Origin: Burkholderiales bacterium RIFCSPHIGHO2_12_FULL_61_11
Lineage (GTDB): Bacteria > Pseudomonadota > Gammaproteobacteria > Burkholderiales > Burkholderiaceae_C
DNA length: 17,080 nt
NCBI GenBank assembly: GCA_001770785.1
Contig: MERZ01000347.1
Span: forward strand, 1-17,080
Reading direction: 5' to 3'
Shown here: positions 7,346-13,641 of the stretch, piece after piece
Numbering within the stretch: the stretch's first letter is position 1
Layout: every line of letters starts with the position of its first letter
Made by a program: the position numbers and the translations under genes
The notes under the pieces: generated by a model
The model's input: only the letters and a program-made list of their open reading frames with translations
Told to the model about the DNA's origin: nothing
Database searches by the model: none

Positions 7346-8092
7346 ATGAAAATTCTAGTGGTGGACGACGACCGGCGGATCGTGAAGACGACCTGCGATA
7401 TCCTGAAGATCAAGGGCTATGAGGCTACTGCCGCCTACTCGGGCGAGGAGGGGGTGGAGAAGGTCAGGAGCGATCCGCCGGATTGCGTGCTGATGGACAT
7501 CAAGATGACCGGCATCAGCGGTGTCGAGGCGCTGAAACGGATGAAGGAGATCGTTCCGGCGCTGCCTATCGTGCTGGTCACCGCCTACGCGACAGACGAT
7601 CTCATGGAGGAGGCGAAACGCGCCGGCGCCTATGCCGTCCTGAGCAAGCCGCTCAACTTTCCCATGATTCTTTCCTTTCTTTCCCTGCTGCGCCAGGAGG
7701 AGAGCATCCTGGTGGTGGACGACGACCCCGAATTCTGCAAGACACTGAAGGACATCCTGACCCTGAGAGGTTTTCAGGTCGAAACGGAAACCGAACCTCG
7801 CCGTGTGATGGGGCATCTGGAAAATAACTACAAGCTTGCCATCGTCCTCCTCGACCTCAAGCTGGGGGAAGTGAACGGCGTGGATGTGCTGAAGGAGATC
7901 CGGGCCAAATACCCGGGCAAGCCGGTGGTGCTGGTGACCGGTTACCGCGAGGAAATGGCGAATTCCATTGAGAAGGCGCGCAAGATCGGCGCCTACACCT
8001 GCCTTTACAAGCCATTGGAAATGGATGACTTGTTCCGGTTAATCGAGGAAATTCGGATCAAGAAGCTGCAAAACTTGCTGATTTCGACATAG
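7346..8092 (+). CDS. Double-receiver response regulator (REC-REC), no output domain
   Basis: This 248-residue cytoplasmic protein consists only of two CheY-like receivers. REC1 (1-115): acidic cluster DDD at 7-9, phosphoacceptor D51 in LMDIKMTG, T79 and K101 in SKPLNF. REC2 (119-240): DDD at 125-127, phosphoacceptor D170 in VLLDLKLGEVNGVDVL, T198 and K222 in YKPLEM. Both domains keep all phosphorylation residues, so both look competent. No DNA-binding, GGDEF, EAL or other effector is attached. It could act as a phosphate shuttle or sink between the two kinases and the cyclase regulator downstream, or work by protein binding. It starts at ATG 7346, 55 bases after the second kinase, with only a weak ribosome site, and ends 13 bases before the next gene. 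Confidence 0.92.
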   Translation: MKILVVDDDRRIVKTTCDILKIKGYEATAAYSGEEGVEKVRSDPPDCVLMDIKMTGISGVEALKRMKEIVPALPIVLVTAYATDDLMEEAKRAGAYAVLSKPLNFPMILSFLSLLRQEESILVVDDDPEFCKTLKDILTLRGFQVETETEPRRVMGHLENNYKLAIVLLDLKLGEVNGVDVLKEIRAKYPGKPVVLVTGYREEMANSIEKARKIGAYTCLYKPLEMDDLFRLIEEIRIKKLQNLLIST

Positions 8093-8105
8093 CCGGAGAA
8101 GAATC

Positions 8106-9320
8106 GTGAAAGCAAAAGAAAAAATCCTGGTGGTGGACGATGACCCGAATCTCAGGAAAACGCTGGCCGACATCCTGAAGGTTAAAGGTTATGAAACGAC
8201 TGTCGCCGTCAACGGCGCAGAAGCTATTGCGGCGGCGGAGCGGGAAATGTTCAGCCTGACGCTGATCGACCTGATGCTGCCGGACATGTCCGGCCTTGAG
8301 GTCATGGCGCGCATCAAGGCCATCTCGCCGTTGACGGAGGCCATCATCCTGACCGGGCACGCTTCGATGGACACCGCCATCGAGGCCACCGGGCGGGGGG
8401 CGTTTGCCTACCTCCTCAAACCGTACCGGATGGATGAATTGCTGCAAAAAATCAGGCACGGCGTCGAACGCAAGCAGGCGCAAGAGGAAATCCTCCGCCT
8501 GGCGTCTTTTCCCCGCTTGCTCCCCAGCCCGGTGATTGAACTTGACCCGGCCGGGGAGGTGACCTATCTCAACCCGGCAGCCGAGAGACTGTTTCCCGAG
8601 TTGAGTGCGATGGGCCAGTCGCATCCCTTGCTGCATGGCTCGGGGGAGCTGATCGCCGCTCTGTGGCAAGGCAAGCAGCCGGGAGAGGCAGCCCATGAGG
8701 CCAAGGTCGGCGAGGCGACTTATGAGCTGCGTATTTCCTACGTTCGGGAGGTGGGCCTCATCCGTATCTACGTCCTGGACATCACCCAACGCAAGCGGGC
8801 CGAGGAAGAAATCTATCTCCTCGCCACCACCGACAGCCTCACCGGCATCGCCAACCGCCGGGAGTTCTCCTCGATCCTGGCGAGAGAACTGGATCGCGCA
8901 AAGAGGTATGGCACGCCCATGTCGCTGGCCATGTACGACCTCGATTATTTCAAGCGCGTGAACGACACCTTTGGGCACGATGTCGGCGACTGTGTGTTGC
9001 AGGCCCTCACCGGCCTGGTGAAGGAAAACATCCGCGCCACTGATGCCGTGGCGCGCTGGGGCGGGGAAGAGTTCATGGTGCTGATGCCGCAATCGGACAT
9101 AGAGGCGGCCAGGAATGCGGCTGAAAAGCTGCGGCTGGAAATCGCCGGGCATCACTTCGATAAGCTTGACAAACTGACGGTCAGTTTCGGGGTCGCCGTG
9201 TTCGAGCCGCAGGATGATCTGAATTCACTGCTGAAGCGGGTGGATGATGCGCTCTACCGGGCGAAGGCGCAGGGCCGGAACCGTGTCGAGATTCTGGCCA
9301 GTGAGGTGCTTTCCAAATGA
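8106..9320 (+). CDS. Response regulator diguanylate cyclase, REC-PAS-GGDEF
   Basis: The start is GTG 8106 with GGAG about eight bases upstream. The 404-residue protein has a receiver (1-120; DDD 11-13, phosphoacceptor D55 in LIDLMLPDMSG, T83, K105 in LLKPYRMDE), a PAS-like domain (about 133-230; PSPVIELDPAGEVTYLNPAA, ending RIYVLDITQRKRAEEE) and a GGDEF domain (238-400; ATTDSLTGIANRREF, then the active-site loop RWGGEEF with GGEEF at 319-323). An RxxD inhibitory site (R310-D313) lies at the usual place before the active loop, so product inhibition by c-di-GMP is expected. The activity is formation of c-di-GMP from two GTP, switched by phosphorylation of D55. This is the only effector enzyme in the cluster and so its likely output. 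Its stop overlaps the start of the next receiver gene (ATGA). Confidence 0.94.
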   Translation: MKAKEKILVVDDDPNLRKTLADILKVKGYETTVAVNGAEAIAAAEREMFSLTLIDLMLPDMSGLEVMARIKAISPLTEAIILTGHASMDTAIEATGRGAFAYLLKPYRMDELLQKIRHGVERKQAQEEILRLASFPRLLPSPVIELDPAGEVTYLNPAAERLFPELSAMGQSHPLLHGSGELIAALWQGKQPGEAAHEAKVGEATYELRISYVREVGLIRIYVLDITQRKRAEEEIYLLATTDSLTGIANRREFSSILARELDRAKRYGTPMSLAMYDLDYFKRVNDTFGHDVGDCVLQALTGLVKENIRATDAVARWGGEEFMVLMPQSDIEAARNAAEKLRLEIAGHHFDKLDKLTVSFGVAVFEPQDDLNSLLKRVDDALYRAKAQGRNRVEILASEVLSK

Positions 9321-9556
9321 AAAATATTCCCAGAATACTGGTGGTGGACGACGATGCGAATCTCAGGAAGACGCTCTCCGACATCCTGCGCCTCAAGGGC
9401 TATGAGGTGGCGACCGCAGAAACCGGGGCTGAGGCAATAGCGGAGGCAGAGCGCGCTTTTGTGAACGTGGCGTTGATCGACCTCAAGCGCCCGGACATGT
9501 CCGGCATCGAGGTGCTACCTGACCTACACATCGGGGGCCAAGAATCGGAATATTGA
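9317..9556 (+). pseudogene. Truncated receiver-domain gene (5' part only)
   Basis: ATG 9317 overlaps the preceding TGA as ATGA, a translational coupling arrangement. The frame encodes a receiver start very like that of the cyclase regulator: RILVVDDDANLRKTLSDILR, then LKGYEVATAETGAEAIAEAE, with phosphoacceptor in ALIDLKRPDMSGIEVL. Homology ends at about residue 67-68 (near base 9520), and a short foreign tail (PDLHIGGQESEY) leads to TGA 9554-9556. The last strands and helices of the receiver, including the conserved Thr/Ser and Lys, are absent, so it should not fold or signal normally. The gene was probably a second REC-effector protein cut by a rearrangement whose edge is near 9520. Confidence 0.85.
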
Positions 9557-9613
9557 TTCGAAGGAACGGGCCAATAAATCTGTTTTTTTGAATCTTTGAT
9601 TCTTTGGTATTGA

Positions 9614-9739
9614 AGGCCAAAGAGACTTAACTGGCTGTTTGAGAAATTCGGACCATCCGTAAAGACACTTGATGCCGTAGAGCGCATGTCCCACAACGTG
9701 CGACTGATTCAGGCCGGGGAGGTCACGTCCATTCGTTAG
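9614..9739 (+). pseudogene. Unidentified 3' coding remnant
   Basis: Frame 2 from the stop at 9611 reads RPKRLNWLFEKFGPSVKTLD, then AVERMSHNVRLIQAGEVTSI and R, before TAG at 9737-9739. The composition looks protein-like, but there is no start codon near its beginning, so it may be the end of a gene whose 5' part is lost. I do not recognise the family. It lies in the AT-richer debris between the severed receiver gene and the nucleotidyltransferase fragment. Confidence 0.3.
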
Positions 9740-9765
9740 CGATCCACGCTTGCACAGGGTTTTCA

Positions 9766-10056
9766 ATGTGGTCTGTCGAAATTGAATCATGGCTTGCTTC
9801 TATCATCGATGCTACGTCAAGCGTTCGCGAAGTCTGGCTTTTTGGCTCACGAGCCAATAAAACTTCAACCGAAGCCTCAGACTGGGATTTCATGATGTAT
9901 CTTGAAGAAGGGGCGATTGATGACGTCGCGAAACTAAGCCACTTCCATCGCGCAGACGTAGACCTGCTGGTATCCGGATATCAACGCAGGCGGGCCGGTG
10001 ACAGCGCGGTCGCCTCGACGCCGTGCTGGGTCAATTCGGCCGGCAAGGCTACGTGA
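9766..10056 (+). pseudogene. MNT-type nucleotidyltransferase, 3'-truncated
   Basis: The first 72 residues are a minimal nucleotidyltransferase: EVWLFGSRANKTSTEASDWD gives the GS motif (G27, S28) and the metal-binding pair D39 and D41, and ADVDLLVSGYQ supplies the third acidic residue (D66). These proteins transfer nucleotides and usually pair with a HEPN partner as antitoxin, or form part of defence and resistance modules. Beyond about base 9978 the frame is merely the antisense of the next gene's 3' end (RRRAGDSAVAST...), so the family's C-terminal third is missing. No HEPN gene is next to it. The G+C is visibly lower than in the flanks, consistent with mobile or accessory origin. A short functional protein is possible but unlikely. 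Confidence 0.7.
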
Positions 10057-11108
10057 CGCAACAGGGCATCGGCCAGCGCGCTGGCGCCGGCCGCGCTCTG
10101 GATGCCATAGCCGCCCTGCGCCGCCAGCCAGAAAAAACCGGGGCAGGCATCGTCCCAGCCGATCACCATCTCGCCATCGGGCACAAACGAGCGCAGCCCG
10201 GCCCAGGTGCTGGTGGGGCGGCGAATGCGCAGCGTGGAGACCGATTCGATCTGGTGGATACCCATGGCAATGTCCAGTTCCTCGGGCACCACATCGTGCG
10301 CCGCGGTGGGGTCGGCATTGGCGGGCGAACCCAGTAGCTGGCCGGCGTCGGGCTTGAAGTAATAGCTTTCATCCACGCCTATCACGGCGGGCCAGCCGGA
10401 GCTGTCCACCCCCTCGGGCGGCTTGAAGGTGAAGGCGCTGCGCCGGTGCGGAACCAGTCCGATGGGTGAAGCCGCGAACAGGCCCGCCAACTCGTCGGCC
10501 CAGGCGCCAGCGGCATTGACCACGCTGCGCGCCTGCAGCGTTTGGCCATCGGCAAACTGCAGTGCCCAGCCCTGTGTGTCATGCCTGGCCTGGATCAGCG
10601 TGGCGCTGGTCCGCAGCTCGCCGCCGCGCTGCCGCAAGCCGCGCAGAAAGCCCTGGTGCAGCGCATGCACATCGATGTCCTGGGCACCGGGGTCGTAGAG
10701 GGCGCCATGGACTATTTCGGACCGCAGACAGGGCGCAAGGGCCAAGGTGGCGCGGGCGTCCAGCACCTGCAGGCCGGGGCAGCTGGTGGCGAGTTTGGCG
10801 CGGGTTTGCGCCATCAGCGCTTCCTGGCCGTGAGTGGCAAGGTACAGCGCACCCCGGGGCCGCATGAGTGGGGTGGCGGCAAAGCCTTCAGGCGGATGTT
10901 CGTAGAACGCCCGGCTGGCACGGGTCAGCGCCCGCGCGGCGGGTGGGCCGTAACTTTCCATGAACATGGCGGCCGAGCGACCCGTAGCGTGGTAACCGGG
11001 CTGGGCCTCGCGCTCGACCAGCACTACGCTGCGTTGCCCGGCCAGGCGCCAAGCCAGGGAGGCGCCGGCGATTCCGGCACCAAAGATGGCGATGTCATGG
11101 TTTTTCAT
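9981..11108 (-). CDS. dauA: FAD-dependent D-amino-acid dehydrogenase, D-arginine dehydrogenase-like
   Basis: This 375-residue DAO-superfamily flavoprotein has the N-terminal nucleotide-binding motif IFGAGIAGASLAWRLAG (G10, G12, G15), VVLVEREAQPGYHATGRSAA, and the late motifs DESYYFKPDAGQLLGSPANA, RRPTSTWAGLRSFVPDGEMV and FWLAAQGGYGIQSAAG. These agree closely, as I remember it, with Pseudomonas DauA, which oxidises D-arginine and other D-amino acids to 2-ketoacids and ammonia, passing electrons to the respiratory chain rather than to oxygen. The length and the end (LSPARLR) fit a full-length gene. There is no signal peptide, so it is cytoplasmic or membrane-associated. No dauB or dauR partner is visible. 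A perfect 22-bp palindrome just before the start codon suggests direct repression by a dimeric regulator. Family is certain; substrate is probable only. Confidence 0.88.
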   Translation of the reverse strand: MKNHDIAIFGAGIAGASLAWRLAGQRSVVLVEREAQPGYHATGRSAAMFMESYGPPAARALTRASRAFYEHPPEGFAATPLMRPRGALYLATHGQEALMAQTRAKLATSCPGLQVLDARATLALAPCLRSEIVHGALYDPGAQDIDVHALHQGFLRGLRQRGGELRTSATLIQARHDTQGWALQFADGQTLQARSVVNAAGAWADELAGLFAASPIGLVPHRRSAFTFKPPEGVDSSGWPAVIGVDESYYFKPDAGQLLGSPANADPTAAHDVVPEELDIAMGIHQIESVSTLRIRRPTSTWAGLRSFVPDGEMVIGWDDACPGFFWLAAQGGYGIQSAAGASALADALLRHVALPAELTQHGVEATALSPARLR

Positions 11109-11112
11109 TTCA

Positions 11113-11134
11113 GAATTCTCGCATGCGAGAATTC
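11113..11134. promoter_or_regulatory. Perfect 22-bp palindrome, probable operator of the dauA-like gene
   Basis: GAATTCTCGCA is followed directly by its exact reverse complement TGCGAGAATTC. The element ends four bases before the ATG of the minus-strand dehydrogenase gene and covers its ribosome-site region. With no spacer it is a poor hairpin but an ideal site for a symmetric dimeric regulator (IclR-, GntR- or MarR-like size). Binding there would block transcription or translation start. The regulator gene is not in the window. Confidence 0.65.
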
Positions 11135-11215
11135 AGGCCTGGCCTCTAGCAAGAGGTCGGTCTTGAGGTATTCCGGAATGTCGCCGGCCGCCGGAATCAA
11201 CGCCAAGCAGTGTCG

Positions 11216-11232
11216 GGACTTGGGCTAAGTCC
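11216..11232. other. Small hairpin upstream of membrane protein gene
   Basis: GGACTT and AAGTCC pair around the 5-base loop GGGCT. It lies about 70 bases before the small membrane protein start and on the promoter side of the dauA-like gene. The role is unknown; a 6-bp stem could be chance. Confidence 0.25.
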
Positions 11233-11300
11233 GATGTGTCGACTGATGAACCGTTTGGTGTGATGGCGCCTCCGGGATTGCTGAGGGTGCAAGGAACGTC

Positions 11301-11540
11301 ATGAAGATCCCCTACGACAAACTGCTTCACTTCGCGGTTGGCGCGCTGATAACGGCCCTGGTCGTCGTCGTTACCGATTCACTTGCCGTGGCTGGTGCCG
11401 CTGTGCTGCTGGCTGGTGCCGGCAGAGAGTTCTATGACGCCTATCACCGGGACACGAACACGGCTGACATCTGGGATATTGTGGCGACCTGCGCGGGCTG
11501 GATTCCGGTGGCGCTGGTGGTGCAGATCAGTCAACGGTAA
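11301..11540 (+). CDS. Small membrane protein, YfiM/DUF2279-like
   Basis: A 79-residue product with AAGGA six bases before ATG 11301. It opens KIPYDKLLHFAVGALITALV, then has two hydrophobic stretches (about 10-40 and 58-77) separated by the charged GREFYDAYHRDTNTADIWDI. The DKLLHF start, an A(G/K)(R/K)E-Y-D centre and a D-ADIxDxxAT helix are the layout of small membrane or lipoprotein families such as YfiM/DUF2279 and many uncharacterised phage-borne proteins. Function is unknown. The gene ends one base before the stop of the convergent Cdd1-family gene. No other phage gene is nearby, so prophage origin is only a thought. Confidence 0.75.
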   Translation: MKIPYDKLLHFAVGALITALVVVVTDSLAVAGAAVLLAGAGREFYDAYHRDTNTADIWDIVATCAGWIPVALVVQISQR

Positions 11541-11541
11541 A

Positions 11542-11850
11542 TCAGGTGGCGCTTGGACCTTGCTTTTTTGTTGATTGCAGCAACTCTTTGCCCCTTGCAG
11601 TGAAGTTCCACCAAGGCAGTACCTCATCGGTTTTAAAAAAATGCTGCACCGACATCAGGGTGTAAAGAACACAGGGGTCAGGACGTTGCGCCATGACTGC
11701 CGACAACTCGCGAAACGTCTCAAGCGGGTCGAGCTTCGCAAGTTGTTCGGGCTGGTGAATGCCTACCCGCCTTAGGTCGGCAGCTATGGCTTTGCCAATA
11801 TTGGGAAGGTCCTCAAGTCGTTTAGGGCGATTTGGCGCAACGCGTGGCAT
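11542..11850 (-). CDS. Cdd1-family helix-hairpin-helix protein
   Basis: ATG at 11850 follows GGAGAGA at good spacing. The 102-residue product matches the 'pathogenicity locus' Cdd1 family (PF11731), often listed as mitomycin-resistance-like: RLEDLPNIGKAIAADLRRVG is a helix-hairpin-helix with the LPNIG turn, followed by GIHQPEQLAKLDPLETFREL, then the family's DPCVLYTLMSVQHFF and PWWNFTARGKEL at the C-terminus. Helix-hairpin-helix folds bind DNA without base specificity; the cell role of this family is unproven despite its name. It is full length for the family. It is monocistronic, 121 bases from the DUF2784 gene and tail-to-tail with the small membrane protein gene. Confidence 0.88.
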   Translation of the reverse strand: MPRVAPNRPKRLEDLPNIGKAIAADLRRVGIHQPEQLAKLDPLETFRELSAVMAQRPDPCVLYTLMSVQHFFKTDEVLPWWNFTARGKELLQSTKKQGPSAT

Positions 11851-11971
11851 CGATGTCTCTCCGGTTGAACCGCGGGCAAATTACCTTTCGCCATTCTGCC
11901 AGCCGCTTAAAGGGCATGAAGGCAGTCGAAATTGACGGGTGTTGGTCGGATGGCGTCGGTCAGCACAGCCA

Positions 11972-12418
11972 CTAACGATGCCTGTCGCCGCGCTGAGAGG
12001 CTACGCCTCCATGTCGAGGCGGCCGGCGACGGACAAGCCAAAGATAGATAGCGATGTTGATGACAACGACCGTGGCAGCAAGGACGAACTGAACCTCGCG
12101 GGTCAGGCCTGGAGGATAAATGATGTCAAGGAGATAGTGCTCGATGAAGCTTTCGGTGTAGCCAGATTGACCTGCCCTGATGCGAAGGTCGTTTTCGAGA
12201 TAGGTGAGGGGGCAGATGCGATCAGTCAGCTCTACAAAGAACGCCCAGGCCGCCAATGGAAGATGAACAAGTGGCATCCAGCGCCACCACACGGCGAGCA
12301 CTCCGCCGAAAAGGGCAAACAGGATGAATGCCAGGTGGAGCAGGAGGACGGCGTCAGCGGCAAGACGGAAATGCATGAGAAAGTCCACAATGGTTGACAC
12401 CAAATGAGGGTGCGACAC
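11972..12418 (-). CDS. DUF2784 family membrane protein
   Basis: This 148-residue product matches DUF2784 (PF10861): AVLLLHLAFILFALFGGVLA (TM1), the second helix LVHLPLAAWAFFVELTD, then the conserved ICPLTYLENDLR and FIEHYLLDIIYPPGLTR, and a last helix near 113-130 followed by an arginine-rich tail. Function is unknown. The GTG at 12418 has no clear ribosome site; an internal ATG at 12376 (MHFRLAAD) is an alternative start that keeps the whole domain. It begins 22 bases after the fusion-protein gene on the same strand, so it is probably the last gene of the ABC operon. Confidence 0.88.
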   Translation of the reverse strand: MSHPHLVSTIVDFLMHFRLAADAVLLLHLAFILFALFGGVLAVWWRWMPLVHLPLAAWAFFVELTDRICPLTYLENDLRIRAGQSGYTESFIEHYLLDIIYPPGLTREVQFVLAATVVVINIAIYLWLVRRRPPRHGGVASQRGDRHR

Positions 12419-12440
12419 GTGCAGGAAGGCATGGAAATGG

Positions 12441-13637
12441 CTACCTCGCCATCACACGCACCCCTTCCCGCACCCGATCATCCGGATGGACGATCACCTG
12501 TTCACCCGCCTTGATGCCGGAGACCACCTGTCCGCCGAGGCCGCTGCGCTGGCCGATCTCGGCGTGGCGTTTGACGGCTTTGCCTTGTTCGACTGCGAAA
12601 ACGGCCCAGCCGTCACCGTCGCGGAACAATGCGCTGGCGGGAATTTGCAGGACGTCGTTTTCTTCCCAGAGGATGAAGCTGGCTTCGACGCGGTAGCCGT
12701 CGCCGAGGCGCTGCCATTGGTCGGTCGGTGAGGTGAAGGCGACGATAACCCAGACGCGCTGTTCTTCCACGCCGAGGGCAGAGACTTTGGTGAAGCCGGT
12801 GGGCTCGATCACGCGCACCACGCCTTCGAGCGTGCCCTCTCCGCCCCAGCGTTCGAAAATGACGCGCGTGCCGGGATGGATGCGCACGGCGTCGGCTGAC
12901 AACAGGTCGACCTCGACTTCCAGCGCGCGCGGGTCACCGATCTCGATCAGCGGCTGGCCGGCGACCACCGTGCCTTCGCTCTTGCGCGGAATCTTGAGCA
13001 CTTGTCCGGCCACCGGGGCGCGGACGGCCACCAGTTCAGCACTGCTGGCGCTGGCGGCATATTTCAGGGTGGTGCGGGCCGCTTCGAGTTCGTGCCGCGT
13101 GGTGGCCACAGCAAATTGCGCCGAGCGCAGTTCCGCCGCGCTGCGCTCGGCCTCATTGGCGGCCCGGTCTTCGGCCGTGGCGGCAACAAACCCTGCCGGG
13201 CGCAATGCGCGCACGCGCAGGAGTTCTTTTTGCGCCAAGTTGGCATTGCTCGCGGCGGCGTTGGCGCGCTGCTCACTGGCGCTGACGCTGGCCGCGGCTG
13301 CGGCGATACGGGCCTCGGCTTCGGCGCGACGGCGCACATCCAACACCTCGGCGCGCAGCGGTTCAAGCTCGACCAGCGTGGCGCCTCGCTCAACGGCATG
13401 GCCCACGTCGAGCTTGATGCGCCGTGCGTAGCCATTCACCGGGGCGGTGACCAGGTAGCGGTCAACCACCCGCGTGCGACCCTCCTGTTCGATGGTGATC
13501 CGCAGCGGTGCGCGGCTCGCGGTGCCGAGGTCAACCTCGACCGCCTGCGGTCGGAATCCCTGGAACAGCCCCCAGGCGACGAGGACGCCGATCAGGGCCA
13601 GCACGATGCGGCGACGCCATGGCACGCTGATTTTCAT
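12441..13637 (-). CDS. HlyD/RND-type periplasmic membrane fusion protein
   Basis: A 398-residue adaptor anchored by one N-terminal helix (about 10-28) after the basic MKISVPWRRR start. The two half-lipoyl segments are at about 63-94 (VTAPVNGYARRIKLDVGHAV) and 202-234 (LVAVRAPVAGQVLKIPRKSE); the alanine/arginine-rich region between them (95-195) is the long coiled-coil hairpin. Beta-barrel and proximal domains follow (ALEVEVDLLSADAVRIHPGT; LQIPASALFRDGDGWAVFAV). In tripartite systems such proteins link an inner-membrane transporter to an outer-membrane channel. Here it lies four bases after the permease gene, with a GGAG ribosome site inside the end of that gene, so it is built with the ABC permease. 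No outer-membrane factor gene is in the window. Confidence 0.93.
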   Translation of the reverse strand: MKISVPWRRRIVLALIGVLVAWGLFQGFRPQAVEVDLGTASRAPLRITIEQEGRTRVVDRYLVTAPVNGYARRIKLDVGHAVERGATLVELEPLRAEVLDVRRRAEAEARIAAAAASVSASEQRANAAASNANLAQKELLRVRALRPAGFVAATAEDRAANEAERSAAELRSAQFAVATTRHELEAARTTLKYAASASSAELVAVRAPVAGQVLKIPRKSEGTVVAGQPLIEIGDPRALEVEVDLLSADAVRIHPGTRVIFERWGGEGTLEGVVRVIEPTGFTKVSALGVEEQRVWVIVAFTSPTDQWQRLGDGYRVEASFILWEENDVLQIPASALFRDGDGWAVFAVEQGKAVKRHAEIGQRSGLGGQVVSGIKAGEQVIVHPDDRVREGVRVMAR

Positions 13638-13641
13638 AGAG

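Noticed and set aside
6391..7413. Long antisense open frame of 340 codons opposite the second kinase
   Set aside because: It has no recognisable domain and is rich in His/Arg/Gln as expected from reading a high-G+C gene backwards. Similar long antisense frames occur opposite the cyclase gene (8058-9155), the first kinase (4864-5559), the permease (14755-15801) and the binding protein (2993-3676).
11113..11134. Palindrome as an intrinsic terminator
   Set aside because: It has no loop spacing, no T-run and lies before, not after, a gene.
10542..11228. Plus-strand open frame of 228 codons across the dauA-like gene
   Set aside because: It is antisense to a clear full-length flavoprotein gene, with no motif and no ribosome site of note.
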